Source: Novosphingobium sp. 9 (GTDB lineage: Bacteria > Pseudomonadota > Alphaproteobacteria > Sphingomonadales > Sphingomonadaceae). Taken from it: 64,000 nucleotides of DNA. The notes under the pieces are model-generated. The model made no database searches. It saw only the letters and a program-made list of their open reading frames with translations, and had not been told where the DNA came from. The position numbers and the translations under genes are program-made. This document shows positions 45,136 through 55,035 of the stretch, one piece after another. The stretch lies in NCBI RefSeq assembly GCF_025340265.1, contig NZ_CP022707.1, positions 2,937,898 through 3,001,897 of the forward strand, read 5' to 3'. Position 1 is the stretch's first letter; every line of letters begins with the position of its first letter.

Positions 45136-46763
45136 ATGCTCGACGCCACCCTGAAGCAACAGCTCTCGCAATATCTCGCCATGCTGCGCGAGCCGATCGA
45201 GCTGGTCGCCTCTCTCGGCGACGATGCCCAAACTTCGGCGAAATCAGCCGAGACCCGCGAGCTGCTGACCACCATCGCCTCGCTCTCGGACAAGGTTACG
45301 GCCACTTTCGACGGCACCGATGCCCGCAAGCCCAGCTTCCTGATCCGCCGCGCGTCCAACCCGGATGCCGCCGTGCGCTTCGCAGGGCTGCCGCTCGGCC
45401 ACGAATTCACCTCGCTGGTGCTCGCCCTGCTGTGGGCAGGCGGCCATCCCCCAAGGTTTCCGACGAAGTGCTGGAGCAGATCCGCGCGCTCGACGGTGAC
45501 TACAATTTCGAGATGTACTTCTCGCTCTCGTGCCACAACTGCCCCGACGTGGTGCAGGCGCTGACGCTGATGGCGCTGAACAACCCGCGCGTCACCGCTA
45601 CGCTGGTCGAGGGCGGCACGTTCCAGGCCGAGGTCGAGGAACGCGGTGTGATGGCCGTGCCCGCCGTCTTCCTGGACGGCAAGATGTGGGGCTCGGGCAA
45701 GATGAGCGTCGAGGAAATCCTCGCCAAGCTCGACACCGGGGCTTCGGCCAAGGCCGCCGCCAAGCTTGCAGAAAAGGCGCCGTTCGAGGCGCTGGTGATC
45801 GGCGGCGGCCCGGCTGGCGCGTCCGCTGCGATCTATGCCGCGCGCAAGGGCTTTCGCACCGGCATCGCTGCCGAGCGCATGGGCGGTCAGGTGCAGGACA
45901 CCATGGGCATCGAGAACTTCATCTCGATCCCCTACACCGAAGGCCCCAAGCTCGCCGGTGCGCTGGAAGCGCATATCGCCGAGTACGACATCGACGCGAT
46001 GAACCTGCTGCGCGCCGAAAAGCTGATCCCAGCCAGGGAACTGGGCGGCTATCACGAGGTCGTGTTCGAGAACGGCGCCTCGCTGAAGGCCCGTGCGCTC
46101 ATCCTCACCACCGGCGCCCGCTGGCGCAATCTGGGCGTCCCCGGTGAGGCCGAGTACAAGAACAAGGGCGTGGCCTATTGCCCGCACTGTGACGGCCCGC
46201 TGTTCAAGGGCAAGCGCGTGGCGGTGATCGGCGGCGGCAACTCGGGCGTCGAAGCGGCGATCGATCTGGCCAACATCGTCGGCCATGTCACGCTGATCGA
46301 GTTCGGCACCGAACTGCGCGCCGATCAGGTGCTGCAGACCAAGCTGCGCTCGATGGCGAACGTCGTGGTGCTCACCAATGCCCAGACCACCGAAGTCACC
46401 GGTGACGGCAGCAAGGTGAACGGCCTCATCTACAAGGACCGCGCCAGTGGCGAGGATACCCGCATCGAGCTGGAAGGCGTGTTCGTCCAGATCGGTCTGG
46501 TGCCCAACACCGAATGGCTCAAGGACTCCGGGATCGAGCTGACCAAGCACGGCGAGATCGTGATCGATGCCAAGGCCGCGACCAACCTGCCCGGCGTGTT
46601 CGCCGCAGGCGATGCGACCACGGTGCCCTACAAGCAGATCATCATCGCCATGGGCGAGGGATCGAAGGCCGCGCTGTCCGCCTTCGACTACCTGATCCGC
46701 AACGAGGCACCGGGCGAGATCGCGCAGGCCTTCCAGGCCCAGAAGGAAGCCGTCACCGCCTGA
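45136..46763 (+). pseudogene. ahpF: alkyl hydroperoxide reductase subunit F, apparent frameshift
   Basis: The flavin disulfide reductase passes electrons from NADH to AhpC. The gene starts [17 protein letters not shown] and runs normally to LLWAGGHPP, then the frame changes. Adding one C to the C5 run at 45448-45452 gives [20 protein letters not shown], the expected text. The rest is complete: the N-terminal redox CxxC in [12 protein letters not shown] motif [14 protein letters not shown] motif GGGNSG and the active site YCPHCDGP. Total length would be about 543 residues. Everything else is intact, so a sequencing or assembly error is as likely as a real mutation. Confidence 0.85.
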
Positions 46764-46966
46764 GGCGGGTGCCGCGAATCGAATGAGTAAAAGGGGAACA
46801 AGCCCCATGACGGAAACGGGCGCGGACCAAATCGGTCTTGCGCTCGTTTTCGCGTCCTACCGGCGAACCGTGCGCGCGCGCCCCGTCGCCGATGCACAAC
46901 CGCTTGTCGCGCACCATCGGCTGGGGTTAGCATCGCCGGAAGACGCAAACGACAGGAGACGGCTTG

Positions 46967-47767
46967 ATGCGGCACACGATCTGGAAGAGCGGCGTGACGC
47001 TGGCCCTGACCCTGGCCCTCGCCGGCAGCCTGGGCACGTCGCTGGCCTGCGCTGCCGAAACCCCGCAGCAGGCCCCGCCCGCCGATCCCGCACAGCAGGC
47101 CGTCCAGCGCGCGGTATCGCTGATGTTCGACAAGAAGGAGCCGGAAAAGGGCATCGCCGCGATCGAACCGCAGCTTGCGGCTTTCAGCAAGCTCGCCGAT
47201 GCCGCCCGCGCCAAGGGGGACGGCAAGGGCAGCGCCTTTTGCGCGATGAGCGAGCCGGAATGGAAGCTCTACGACGACATGGCCACGCGCGAGGGCAAGC
47301 TGCCCACGATCCTGCCCGGCTACGTCTGTCAGGCCTATTTCTTCACCGCCTATGCCCAGACCGAATTGGGCCGCAAGACCGACGCGCTGGTGACGCTGGA
47401 GGCGCTGCATGCGCTGGCGCCCTACAACCCGCAGTTCCTCGTCGAACTGGGCTATGCCCAGCGCGAGAGCGGCGACGTGACCGCCGCGCGCGCCAGCTAT
47501 CAGGCAGCGATCGATGCCTCGCACTGGCTGGAGGGCGGCACGGCCGAAGACCGGCAGGGCGTCACCCACGCCCGCGCCGCCGCCTGGCGGGGCCTGGGCT
47601 ATATCCTGATCGATCAGGGCGATCTCGACGGCGCCGAAAAGGCCTATCGCGAATCGCAGGTGGACGAGCCCGACAACGCGATCACCCGCAACGAACTCAC
47701 CGTGATCGCCGAGCGGCGCACGGCCGCCAGCGCGCCCGCTGCGACGGGCGTTTCAGCAGGATCATAG
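46967..47767 (+). CDS. TPR-repeat periplasmic protein
   Basis: The 266-residue product has a signal peptide (SGVTLALTLALAGSLGTSLACA) followed by helices with TPR character (YFFTAYAQTELGRKTDALVTLEAL; ELGYAQRESGDVTAARASYQAAI; GLGYILIDQGDLDGAEKAYRES). It is probably a periplasmic or membrane-associated scaffold. The Cys in SLACA could be a lipobox variant. AGGAG precedes the ATG at 46967. The specific role is unknown. Confidence 0.7.
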   Translation: MRHTIWKSGVTLALTLALAGSLGTSLACAAETPQQAPPADPAQQAVQRAVSLMFDKKEPEKGIAAIEPQLAAFSKLADAARAKGDGKGSAFCAMSEPEWKLYDDMATREGKLPTILPGYVCQAYFFTAYAQTELGRKTDALVTLEALHALAPYNPQFLVELGYAQRESGDVTAARASYQAAIDASHWLEGGTAEDRQGVTHARAAAWRGLGYILIDQGDLDGAEKAYRESQVDEPDNAITRNELTVIAERRTAASAPAATGVSAGS

Positions 47768-47835
47768 CGCCCCGGAAATATGTTGCGCGGCGCCTCGGGT
47801 TGAAAATTTCGTGCAAATGCATTATATCGCGGAGC

Positions 47836-48021
47836 ATGAGCAACACTATTTCGGACTTCCACCGCTTCGCCTATCGAGACGAAAACTTCCACGAACTGCG
47901 CAACTATTGCGAAGACAACGCGATCTGGATTTGCCAATCGCTGCGACGCGCAGGCCCCATGACTTTCGCGCTGACCAGAAATGCCGAAGTCGCCAGCGAC
48001 CTTCACGCGCGTTTCAGCTGA
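47836..48021 (+). CDS. possible small protein (61 residues)
   Basis: This short frame starts MSNTISDFHRFAYRDENF and is supported mainly by codon use, with strong C/G at third positions, as in the backbone genes. GGAG lies almost touching the ATG, which is poor spacing. No family is recognised. It fills part of the 500-base gap between the TPR gene and the next hypothetical gene. Confidence 0.4.
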   Translation: MSNTISDFHRFAYRDENFHELRNYCEDNAIWICQSLRRAGPMTFALTRNAEVASDLHARFS

Positions 48022-48268
48022 TATAGTCATTTTCTGACAAGAATAGCGCGCGCCTTGGGCAGACGAATAGGCGGATATCACGCACAGCGCTAATCACAGC
48101 GTCATCCCAGCGCAGGCTGGGATCGTCATGTGCCTGGCGCGAATTTGAGAGCGATCCCAGCCTGCGCTGGGATGACGCAAGAGGGGGCCTCCGGCAAATC
48201 TTGCCCGGCCCCTCCCCACCTTTTGCCTCCCCCTTGCCTCCTTTGCCCCCTGCCCCCACATCGCAGGC
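48022..48268. other. spacer with a REP-type inverted pair
   Basis: Apart from the REP pair at 48099-48178, this stretch is a C-rich spacer leading into the next small gene. No further gene or RNA is supported. Confidence 0.4.
48099..48178. repeat. inverted pair of REP-type repeats
   Basis: Two almost identical copies of a 28-base repeat face each other (48099-48126 and 48151-48178). Each contains the hairpin ATCCCAGC/GCTGGGAT. The inner 24 bases are a spacer. Together with the other two pairs in the window this marks a repeat family dispersed in intergenic DNA. Confidence 0.75.
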
Positions 48269-48637
48269 ATGCAGCCACACACCCGCGCCATGCTCGCCGC
48301 CGCCACCTATGCCTTTCATTCGGGAGAAAAAGTCGCCGGGCTTTACGATCATTCGGAACAGCGCGACCGCGAAATCGCCGCCGAGGCGCGGGTCGATCGC
48401 CTTCAGGGCTTCGATGGAGATCGCGCCGCGAAGTTCGGCGGTATCCTTCCCGAACTGCGCGACGAGGGCGATCAGGCCTTCATCTCGTTCGAGATCGTCG
48501 GCCCCAATGCCAAGGGCTATGACCGGGGCAGCGGCCATTTCTACGCCGCCGAAGTGCGCGACCGCACCGTGCAGGTCTACGATTACGGCGTGGAAAGCTG
48601 GTTCGCCTACGAGATTCAGGACCGCCCGCCCGGCTGA
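48269..48637 (+). CDS. hypothetical protein
   Basis: The product is 122 residues with strong backbone-like codon bias and no signal peptide or membrane segment. It is acidic, with a beta-rich C-terminal half (QAFISFEIVG; VQVYDYGVESWFAYEI). An in-frame ATG at 48290 is an alternative start. It converges on the Smr-domain gene. No function is inferred. Confidence 0.55.
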   Translation: MQPHTRAMLAAATYAFHSGEKVAGLYDHSEQRDREIAAEARVDRLQGFDGDRAAKFGGILPELRDEGDQAFISFEIVGPNAKGYDRGSGHFYAAEVRDRTVQVYDYGVESWFAYEIQDRPPG

Positions 48638-48662
48638 TGACGGCGCGGACGACCTCGCTCGA

Positions 48663-49265
48663 TTACTGTGATTTCCTGAGCACCACGTACAGCGCGCCTG
48701 CCCCGCCATGGCGGCGGTGCGCGCTGCGGATCGCGACAATCTGCCCGGCATGCTCGCTCGCCCCCAGCCAGTCGACGATCTTGGCGCGGATCGCCCCGCG
48801 CCGGTCGCCCCGGTCCATCGCATCGACCGGGCGCGCCTTTCCCGTCACCACGAGCACCACGCGCGCGCCCATCGCCCGCGCCTGCGCCAGACCCAGCATC
48901 AGCCGCGCATAGGCGCTCTCCAGGTTCGATCCGTGCAGGTCGAGGCTAAAATCGGGCATCAGCGTACCCTTGGCGATGCGCCGCTCCCACGACCCGTCGA
49001 GATGGAGTTGCGGTTCGGTCTTTGCCGCGAGCTTCACCGGCACCGGTTTGGGCGCGAGCGGCGGCGGCACCCGGCCCTTCACCTTGCGGGCGGGCTTGAG
49101 GGGGATATCCGCCGGCATGACCATGACCGGCACCTCTGCAGGCGGCGCGGACGGCGTTCTGGCGACCACCTTCTTGCGGCGCAGGGCAAGCGGCGTCACC
49201 GAGCGCGCGACGCGTGCCCAGTCTTCCGCTTCCTGTGCCGTCAGGTTCCGCCCCGGCCGTTTCAC
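48663..49265 (-). CDS. Smr-domain endonuclease-like protein
   Basis: The 200-residue protein has a basic, Pro-rich N-terminal half and a C-terminal Smr domain with the DLHGSNLESAYARL motif, VVLVVTGKAR and a late GGAGALYVVLRK. Smr domains of this MutS2-like group cut branched DNA or RNA. The start is a GTG two bases after the mltA stop (TGATGTG), which indicates translational coupling. It is the last gene of a timA-mltA-smr series. Confidence 0.85.
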   Translation of the reverse strand: MKRPGRNLTAQEAEDWARVARSVTPLALRRKKVVARTPSAPPAEVPVMVMPADIPLKPARKVKGRVPPPLAPKPVPVKLAAKTEPQLHLDGSWERRIAKGTLMPDFSLDLHGSNLESAYARLMLGLAQARAMGARVVLVVTGKARPVDAMDRGDRRGAIRAKIVDWLGASEHAGQIVAIRSAHRRHGGAGALYVVLRKSQ

Positions 49266-49266
49266 A

Positions 49267-50568
49267 TCAGTGTCCTGCCTGCCCGCCTAAGACCTGACCG
49301 CCCGAGACCTGCCCAGCAGCCTGAAGCCGCGCGAGCGTACCGACCGGCAGCAGCAGCAGCGCCCGGCCATGGCCGCTCATCCCGCCTGCCGTTACCGTCG
49401 CCTGCGCACCTGCGCCCCAGAACGTGTCGAAGCGGTTCGCGCCCTTGATCGCGCCGCCGGTGTCCTGCGCCACCCACACCCCGCTCGCCTCGCGGCGGTC
49501 GAGATCGAGCCAGACCGGCGCGCCCAGCGGCACGAACTGCGGGTCTGCCGCGACCGAGACGTGTCCGCGCACCGGCACGCCCAGCGCACCGAGCGGCCCA
49601 TCGCCCACGCGCTCGGCAAAGAACACCCATGACCGGTTCTGCTGCATCAGCAGGCGCCCCTCTTCGGGGTGATCGTGGATATAGCGCACGATCCCCTGCA
49701 TCGATCCGGGGTATTGCCCCGGCCCGGTGCCGATCAGCCCCTGCTGCGCCATCACCGAGCCGATGCCGGTATAGGGCCAGCCGTTCTGCCCGGCATAGCC
49801 GATGCGCATCACTGCGCCGTCCGGCCCGACAAGACGCCCCGATCCCTGAACCTGCAGGAAGAAGAACGCGACCGGGTCCTGAACCCAGGCGATTTCCAGC
49901 CCGCGCCCGGCCAGCGCGCCGTTCTCGATCTGGGTGCGGTCGAAATAGGGCACGAACTGCCCCGTCTCGTCGTAGCGCCCCAGCGGCATCTGCCCGCTGG
50001 CGGACGGCGTGGCGTCTCCCGGCTTTGCGCGCACCAGATCGGAAGGCATTGCGTAGACCGGCGTGTCGTAGCCCGGAACATGGGTGCGCGATCCGGCGAT
50101 CTCCGGCTCGAAGTACCCGGTGGCGAAGGCCGTGCCCGGCCCCACCCGGTCGGCCTCGAAATACTGCGCGAAGAACTGCGGTGCCTGCGCCGGTACCCAT
50201 GTCGCCGCTGCGGCGCAGGCCGGTTGCCAGTCCTGCGGATGCGTCAGTCCGCTGACATCGGTACGCGCCATAAGCCGCGGGCAGCTCTCCCTGAACGAGG
50301 CAAGCGCGGCGGCGGCATCGGCAGCCTCCATCGGCAGCGCGGCGACCAGAGGCCCGGCGGCGACGCCCACCGACAGCGCATTGGCAGGCGGCGGCGGAAG
50401 CGGCTTCGACGGCGGCGGCGTGGTCGAAGGACCGCCCGGCGGCACGATATGCCCGCACGAGGCCAGCAGCGCCAGCAGTGCGGCAGCAATGCCCTTGCGG
50501 ATCGTCGGCTTGGCGATTGAGGCCTTATCGTCGGCTCGCCCGTAGCGCGCCTGCATCGTCGATCTCAT
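49267..50568 (-). CDS. mltA: membrane-bound lytic murein transglycosylase A
   Basis: This enzyme of about 433 residues cleaves peptidoglycan strands, forming 1,6-anhydromuramic ends. A lipoprotein signal (AAALLALLASC) is followed by a Pro-rich linker, the MltA domain (GYFEPEIAGS; YFDRTQIENGALAG; QVQGSGRL) and a 3D/double-psi barrel part with the catalytic Asp region (VAQDTGGAIKG, DTFWGAG). The start is uncertain among several in-frame ATGs, and 50568 gives a normal signal length. It lies between the Tim44-domain gene and smr. Confidence 0.9.
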   Translation of the reverse strand: MRSTMQARYGRADDKASIAKPTIRKGIAAALLALLASCGHIVPPGGPSTTPPPSKPLPPPPANALSVGVAAGPLVAALPMEAADAAAALASFRESCPRLMARTDVSGLTHPQDWQPACAAAATWVPAQAPQFFAQYFEADRVGPGTAFATGYFEPEIAGSRTHVPGYDTPVYAMPSDLVRAKPGDATPSASGQMPLGRYDETGQFVPYFDRTQIENGALAGRGLEIAWVQDPVAFFFLQVQGSGRLVGPDGAVMRIGYAGQNGWPYTGIGSVMAQQGLIGTGPGQYPGSMQGIVRYIHDHPEEGRLLMQQNRSWVFFAERVGDGPLGALGVPVRGHVSVAADPQFVPLGAPVWLDLDRREASGVWVAQDTGGAIKGANRFDTFWGAGAQATVTAGGMSGHGRALLLLPVGTLARLQAAGQVSGGQVLGGQAGH

Positions 50569-50705
50569 GGCGCCGGTTGCCCCTGTCATTCCCTGTTCCC
50601 ACAAACGCAGCGGGCCGCCCAAGGCGACCCGCTCGGTAATTTCCGAAATTGTACGTCAGGCGCACCCCCAATCGGCCAGCGCCCCCAACTCGCAGCCCTC
50701 AGCCC

Positions 50706-51389
50706 TTAACCCTCGTCGGTTTCGTCGAGCAGCCAGTCGGGCGCGGGCGAATTGACGTTGCGCGCGAAAGTCCACACGTCGATCGAATCGATGGCATCGT
50801 CGAGCGAGCCTGCCACCACATGGCCTTCGGCATTGCGGGTGACCGCAGCGACGTCCGACTGGAAGCGCACGGTGATGCGCGCATAGCCGCTGTCGATCTC
50901 GGCGCCGGTGATGGCGCTTTCCTCGATACGGATCAGGCGGTTGTCCATCACCTCGCCAGCCTCGGCGCGGGCATCGATGGCAGCCGCGAAGCTGGCATAG
51001 ACGTCATCGTCGCACAGGCTGCGCAGTTCGGCCTTGTCGCCCTTCCAGAAGGCTTCGAGGATCATGCGATAGGCACCGCGCGCGCCTTCGACAAAGGCGG
51101 CGGCATCGAAACCGCGATCGGCGCCCGCGATCGCCACCAGTCCGCGCTCAACCGAGGCGGAGACGCGCGGCATGTCGGGGCGAGCAGCGGAGGCGGCACG
51201 CTCGGCCGGGGTCTTGTCCTGATGGCGGACCGGAAGCGGCAGGCGCGGCGCACCGGCGGGGCCGCGCGGCTCCTGGAAGCGCCCCTGGATCGGCTCTTCC
51301 TCGTGCTCGGCACGGCGCCCCAGCACCGAGTAGAGACGCAGCCCCAGGAAGGCGGCGATCATGGCCAGAATCACGATTTCCACAGTCAC
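50706..51389 (-). CDS. Tim44/TimA domain protein
   Basis: This 227-residue protein has one N-terminal membrane helix (TVEIVILAMIAAFLGLRLYSVLG), a variable linker, then a Tim44-like domain (FDAAAFVEGARGAYRMILEAFWKGDKAELRSLCDDDVYASFAAAI; WTFARNVNSPAPDWLLDET). Bacterial TimA proteins are membrane relatives of mitochondrial Tim44 and their role is not fixed. The GTG at 51389 opens the membrane helix. It is divergent from secB, a pairing often seen in alphaproteobacteria. Confidence 0.85.
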   Translation of the reverse strand: MTVEIVILAMIAAFLGLRLYSVLGRRAEHEEEPIQGRFQEPRGPAGAPRLPLPVRHQDKTPAERAASAARPDMPRVSASVERGLVAIAGADRGFDAAAFVEGARGAYRMILEAFWKGDKAELRSLCDDDVYASFAAAIDARAEAGEVMDNRLIRIEESAITGAEIDSGYARITVRFQSDVAAVTRNAEGHVVAGSLDDAIDSIDVWTFARNVNSPAPDWLLDETDEG

Positions 51390-51748
51390 GGCAGCAAAAC
51401 CATCCCTTCTGTCCCGCGCGGGCAGCTGAGGATGGCTGGGCATCCCGCCCGCACGGCCTGTAAAATCGCACCCTTCCTCAGGTGCGCTTCCGGGATCAGT
51501 ACCGAGTTCCCGGACGAGTCTTCATAGCCCCACATAGGTACGCTTGACAAATGAACAACGCGTGAGCGCAGTTGCCCGTAGTGTTTTTCGATAATGCACA
51601 GCGCACGAAAGCCATGCAGGTTCCCGTATCGCGCCGGTTGTTTCTTGGCGATTCATCGGGAAAATGCGCGCAACAGTGTTCCAAGCCTGCGCAAAATGCT
51701 CTAGTCGCGCCGGCTGACCTAACTGCAATCCAGCGGGAATCGAACCTC
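51390..51748. other. divergent spacer between timA and secB
   Basis: This 359-base intergenic region holds the promoters of both genes. A TTGACA hexamer occurs at 51544-51549 in the secB direction, but no good -10 element follows at the normal distance. No RNA gene or repeat was noticed. Confidence 0.4.
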
Positions 51749-52246
51749 ATGGCCGACGAAGGCAACGTCCTTTCCGATCTCAATCTCGACGCCGACAACC
51801 AGCCGGTGGCGGGCCTTATCGCCCAATACGTCAAGGATCTCTCGGTCGAGAACCCGAACGCGCCGCAGAGCTTCCAGTGGCAGGACGCGCCGCAGGTAGA
51901 CGTGCAGTTCAACATCTCCTCGCGCGCCATCGAGACCGATGAAGTGCATGAGGTCGAACTGAAGATCACCGCCACCGCGCGCGCCGATGCGGGCACCGCC
52001 TATGTCGTCGACCTCGCCTATGGCGCGCTGGTCGGCATGCGCAACCTGCAGGAAGGCCAGGCCCACGCGTTCCTGTTCGCCGAAGCGCCGCGCATCCTGT
52101 TCCCGTTCGCCCGCCGCGTGGTGGCCGATGCCGTGCGCGATGCCGGTTTCCCGCCGCTGCTGCTGGAGCCGATCGACTTCAACGGCCTCTACGCCCAGCA
52201 GCTTGCCGCACAGCAGGCCGGCGGCGACGTGGCCGGCCACGCCTGA
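51749..52246 (+). CDS. secB: protein-export chaperone SecB
   Basis: The 165-residue tetrameric chaperone keeps preproteins unfolded and hands them to SecA. The text YVKDLSVENPNAP, DVQFNISSR, VELKITATA, DLAYGALVG and FPFARRVVADAVRDAGFPPLLLEPIDFNGLY matches the family along its length. The ATG at 51749 (MADEGNVL) is typical. A terminator follows. Confidence 0.94.
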   Translation: MADEGNVLSDLNLDADNQPVAGLIAQYVKDLSVENPNAPQSFQWQDAPQVDVQFNISSRAIETDEVHEVELKITATARADAGTAYVVDLAYGALVGMRNLQEGQAHAFLFAEAPRILFPFARRVVADAVRDAGFPPLLLEPIDFNGLYAQQLAAQQAGGDVAGHA

Positions 52247-52254
52247 CCTGACAC

Positions 52255-52289
52255 CGCCGGGGTTTCAGCGATGATGCCCCGGCGCCCTT
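52255..52289 (+). terminator. intrinsic terminator after secB
   Basis: The arms CGCCGGGG (52255-52262) and CCCCGGCG (52277-52284) are followed by CCCTTTT. The element lies nine bases after the secB stop. Confidence 0.75.
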
Positions 52290-52328
52290 TTCCGACGGAA
52301 ACCCGTCAGACCTCATGAGCCTGACCCG

Positions 52329-53894
52329 ATGAATCTGGCGAAATCGCTTGCCGGTGTCGGCGGGCTCACTCTGATCAGCCGCGTGCTCGGCCTGCTGCGC
52401 GACAGCCTGTTCGCCCGCTATGTCGGCGCCGGTTTCGCCTCGGACGCCTTCCTGCTCGCCTTCCGGCTGCCCAACATGTTCCGCTCGCTGTTCGCCGAAG
52501 GGGCCTTCGCCTCGGCGTTCATCCCGCTGTTCAACCAGAAGGCCGCCGACCCGGACGGCCCCGGCCTGAAAGCAGGCATCACCTTTGCCGAACAGGCGCT
52601 GTCGGTGCTGCTGCCGGTGCTGCTGGCGATGACGGTGCTGCTCGAAGTGCTCGCCTGGCCGATCACGCTGGCGCTGTCGGGCGGCTTCAACGGCGTCACG
52701 CCTGCCCAGTTCGACTTCGCGGTGGAACTCAGCCGTCTGACGATCCCCTATCTCGGCTTCATCAGCCTGACATCGCTGTTCGGCAGCGTGCTCAATTCGA
52801 TGAACAAGTTCTGGGTCAATGCCGCCGCGCCGATCCTGCTGAACCTCACCCTGATCGTCGCGCTGCTGGCCTTCCACAGCCACGAACAGCTGATGACCGC
52901 GCGCAACCAGGCGATCGGCGTCTCGGTGTCCGGCGCGCTCCAGCTGGGCTGGCTGATGTGGGCCTGCCGCGCCAACGGCGTCTCGATGCGGCTGCGCCTG
53001 CCGGTGTGGAATGCCGACGTGAAGAAGCTGCTGGCGCTGATCTGGCCCGCCGCTGCCGGGGCAGGCGCGATGCAGATCAACCTCGTGATCTCGAACTTCC
53101 TCGCCGCCGGTTTCCTCGCCCACGGCTCGGTCACGTACATCTACATGGCCGACCGCCTGAACCAGTTGCCGCTGGGCCTGATCGGCATCGGCCTTGGCAC
53201 CGTGCTGCTACCCACGATCTCGCGCCAGCTGGGCGCAGGGCAGGAGGCCGACGCGATGACCACGCAGAACCGCGGCATGGAACTGGCGCTGCTGCTCACC
53301 CTGCCCGCCTGCGTGGCGCTGGTGCTGTGCGGCCGCCCGATCGCCGCCGCGCTGTTCGGCTACGGCAAGTTCGATCCCACCGACGTCACCCGCACCGCAC
53401 AGGCGCTTGCCGCGTTCTCGATCGGCCTGCCCAGCTACATCCTCGTCAAGGTGCTGACCCCCGGCTTCTACGCCCGGCAGGACACCAAGACGCCGGTGCG
53501 CTACGCGATGATCTCGATCGGACTCAATATCGCACTGAACCTCGCACTGATCGTGCCGCTCCAGCACATGGGGCCGCCGCTGGCGACCGCGCTGTCGTCC
53601 ACGGTCAATGTCCTGATGCTCTACCTCACGCTGGTGCGGCGCGGGCATTTCCAGGCCGATGCGCGCCTGCGCCGCCGTGCCCCGCGCCTTGCCGTCGCCG
53701 CGCTGCTGATGGGCGCGGCGCTGTGGTTCGCGCAGGACTGGATGATGCCCTATACCCACGGAACGTGGCTGGTGCGCGGCCTTGCGCTGGCGGTACTGGT
53801 CGGCGCGGGCTGCGTGGTCTATGGCCTCGCCACCGTGCTTTCGGGCGCCTTCACCCGCGACGACCTCGCCCTGCTGCGGCGCCGCCGCGCCTGA
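52329..53894 (+). CDS. murJ: lipid II flippase MurJ
   Basis: The 521-residue polytopic protein of the MOP superfamily flips lipid II for peptidoglycan synthesis. The N-terminus (MNLAKSLAGVGGLTLISRVLGLLRDSLFARYVGAG) with its conserved Arg, the FRLPNMFRSLFAEGAFASAFIP segment and about 14 hydrophobic helices match the family. It begins 82 bases after secB and ends 63 bases before trpS on the same strand. Confidence 0.94.
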   Translation: MNLAKSLAGVGGLTLISRVLGLLRDSLFARYVGAGFASDAFLLAFRLPNMFRSLFAEGAFASAFIPLFNQKAADPDGPGLKAGITFAEQALSVLLPVLLAMTVLLEVLAWPITLALSGGFNGVTPAQFDFAVELSRLTIPYLGFISLTSLFGSVLNSMNKFWVNAAAPILLNLTLIVALLAFHSHEQLMTARNQAIGVSVSGALQLGWLMWACRANGVSMRLRLPVWNADVKKLLALIWPAAAGAGAMQINLVISNFLAAGFLAHGSVTYIYMADRLNQLPLGLIGIGLGTVLLPTISRQLGAGQEADAMTTQNRGMELALLLTLPACVALVLCGRPIAAALFGYGKFDPTDVTRTAQALAAFSIGLPSYILVKVLTPGFYARQDTKTPVRYAMISIGLNIALNLALIVPLQHMGPPLATALSSTVNVLMLYLTLVRRGHFQADARLRRRAPRLAVAALLMGAALWFAQDWMMPYTHGTWLVRGLALAVLVGAGCVVYGLATVLSGAFTRDDLALLRRRRA

Positions 53895-53957
53895 ACGCCT
53901 GACACTCAGACGCCCGCACCCAGACGACAGACACATAGAAGAAGAAGCGAACCACCC

Positions 53958-54977
53958 ATGCGTATCCTCTCCGGCATCCAGCCCACCGGCAATCTCCACC
54001 TCGGCAACTACCTTGGGGCGATTCGCAACTGGGTGCTCATGCAGGACGAGATTTCCGCGCAAGGCGGCACCTGCCTCTACTTCCTGGCCGATCTCCACGC
54101 GATCTCGATGCCGCACGATCCGGCCACGCTGTCGGCCAACACGCGCGAGATGGTGGCGGCGCTGGTCGCCTGCGGGCTCGATCCCGACCGCTCGATCCTG
54201 TTCAACCAGGCGCAGGTCCCCCAGCACGCCGAGCTGCAATGGCTGCTCAACGGCACCGCGCGCACCGGCTGGCTGAACCGCATGACGCAGTGGAAGGACA
54301 AGGCGGGCAAGAACCGCGAGGGGGCCTCGGTGGCGCTCTACACCTATCCGGTGCTCCAGGCCGCCGACGTGCTGCTCTACCAGTCCACCCACGTTCCGGT
54401 GGGCGAGGACCAGAAGCAGCACCTCGAACTGGCGCGCGACATCGCGCAGAAGTTCAACAACGACTTCGCGTCTGAAGAGAACCCGGTGTTCACCCTGCCC
54501 GCACCGATGATCCCGCCCGAAGCCGCGCGGATCATGTCGCTGCGCGATGCCTCGGGCAAGATGAGCAAGTCCGACCCATCGGACATGAGCCGCATCAACC
54601 TGACCGACGATGCCGACACGATCATGCAGAAGGTCAAGAAGGCCAAGACCGATCCCGAACCGCTGCCCTCGGAGATCGCCGGGCTCGAAGGCCGGGCCGA
54701 GGCGAAGAACCTCGTGGCGATCTATGCTGCGATGTCGGGCTCGACCATCGAGCAGATCCTGACGGATTTCGGCGGTGCGGGCTTCGGCACGTTCAAGCCT
54801 GCGCTGGGCGAACTGCTGGTGGAGCGCCTCGCGCCGATCAACGCGCGCTTCGTGGAACTGCGCCAGGACCGCACCGCCCTCGACGCGATCTTGCGCAAGG
54901 GCGCCGAAAAGGCCCGCGCGCTCGCCGTGCCGACGCTGGAGCGCACTTACGAGGCGCTGGGGCTGGTTCGGGGCTGA
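53958..54977 (+). CDS. trpS: tryptophanyl-tRNA synthetase
   Basis: The 339-residue class I synthetase charges tRNA(Trp). PTGNLHLGNYLGAI is the HIGH-type motif and GKMSKSDPSD the KMSKS motif. The length and C-terminal helices are normal. It probably shares transcription with murJ. Confidence 0.95.
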   Translation: MRILSGIQPTGNLHLGNYLGAIRNWVLMQDEISAQGGTCLYFLADLHAISMPHDPATLSANTREMVAALVACGLDPDRSILFNQAQVPQHAELQWLLNGTARTGWLNRMTQWKDKAGKNREGASVALYTYPVLQAADVLLYQSTHVPVGEDQKQHLELARDIAQKFNNDFASEENPVFTLPAPMIPPEAARIMSLRDASGKMSKSDPSDMSRINLTDDADTIMQKVKKAKTDPEPLPSEIAGLEGRAEAKNLVAIYAAMSGSTIEQILTDFGGAGFGTFKPALGELLVERLAPINARFVELRQDRTALDAILRKGAEKARALAVPTLERTYEALGLVRG

Positions 54978-55035
54978 GGCTAGGCGGGAGGCAGGCAGAC
55001 TTGTGATCGAACCGGACAAGGCGCATCATTCCACC

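Noticed and set aside
45132..46808. Minus-strand open frame of over 550 codons opposite ahpF
   Set aside because: It is an antisense shadow of the reductase, with low-complexity composition and no start signal.
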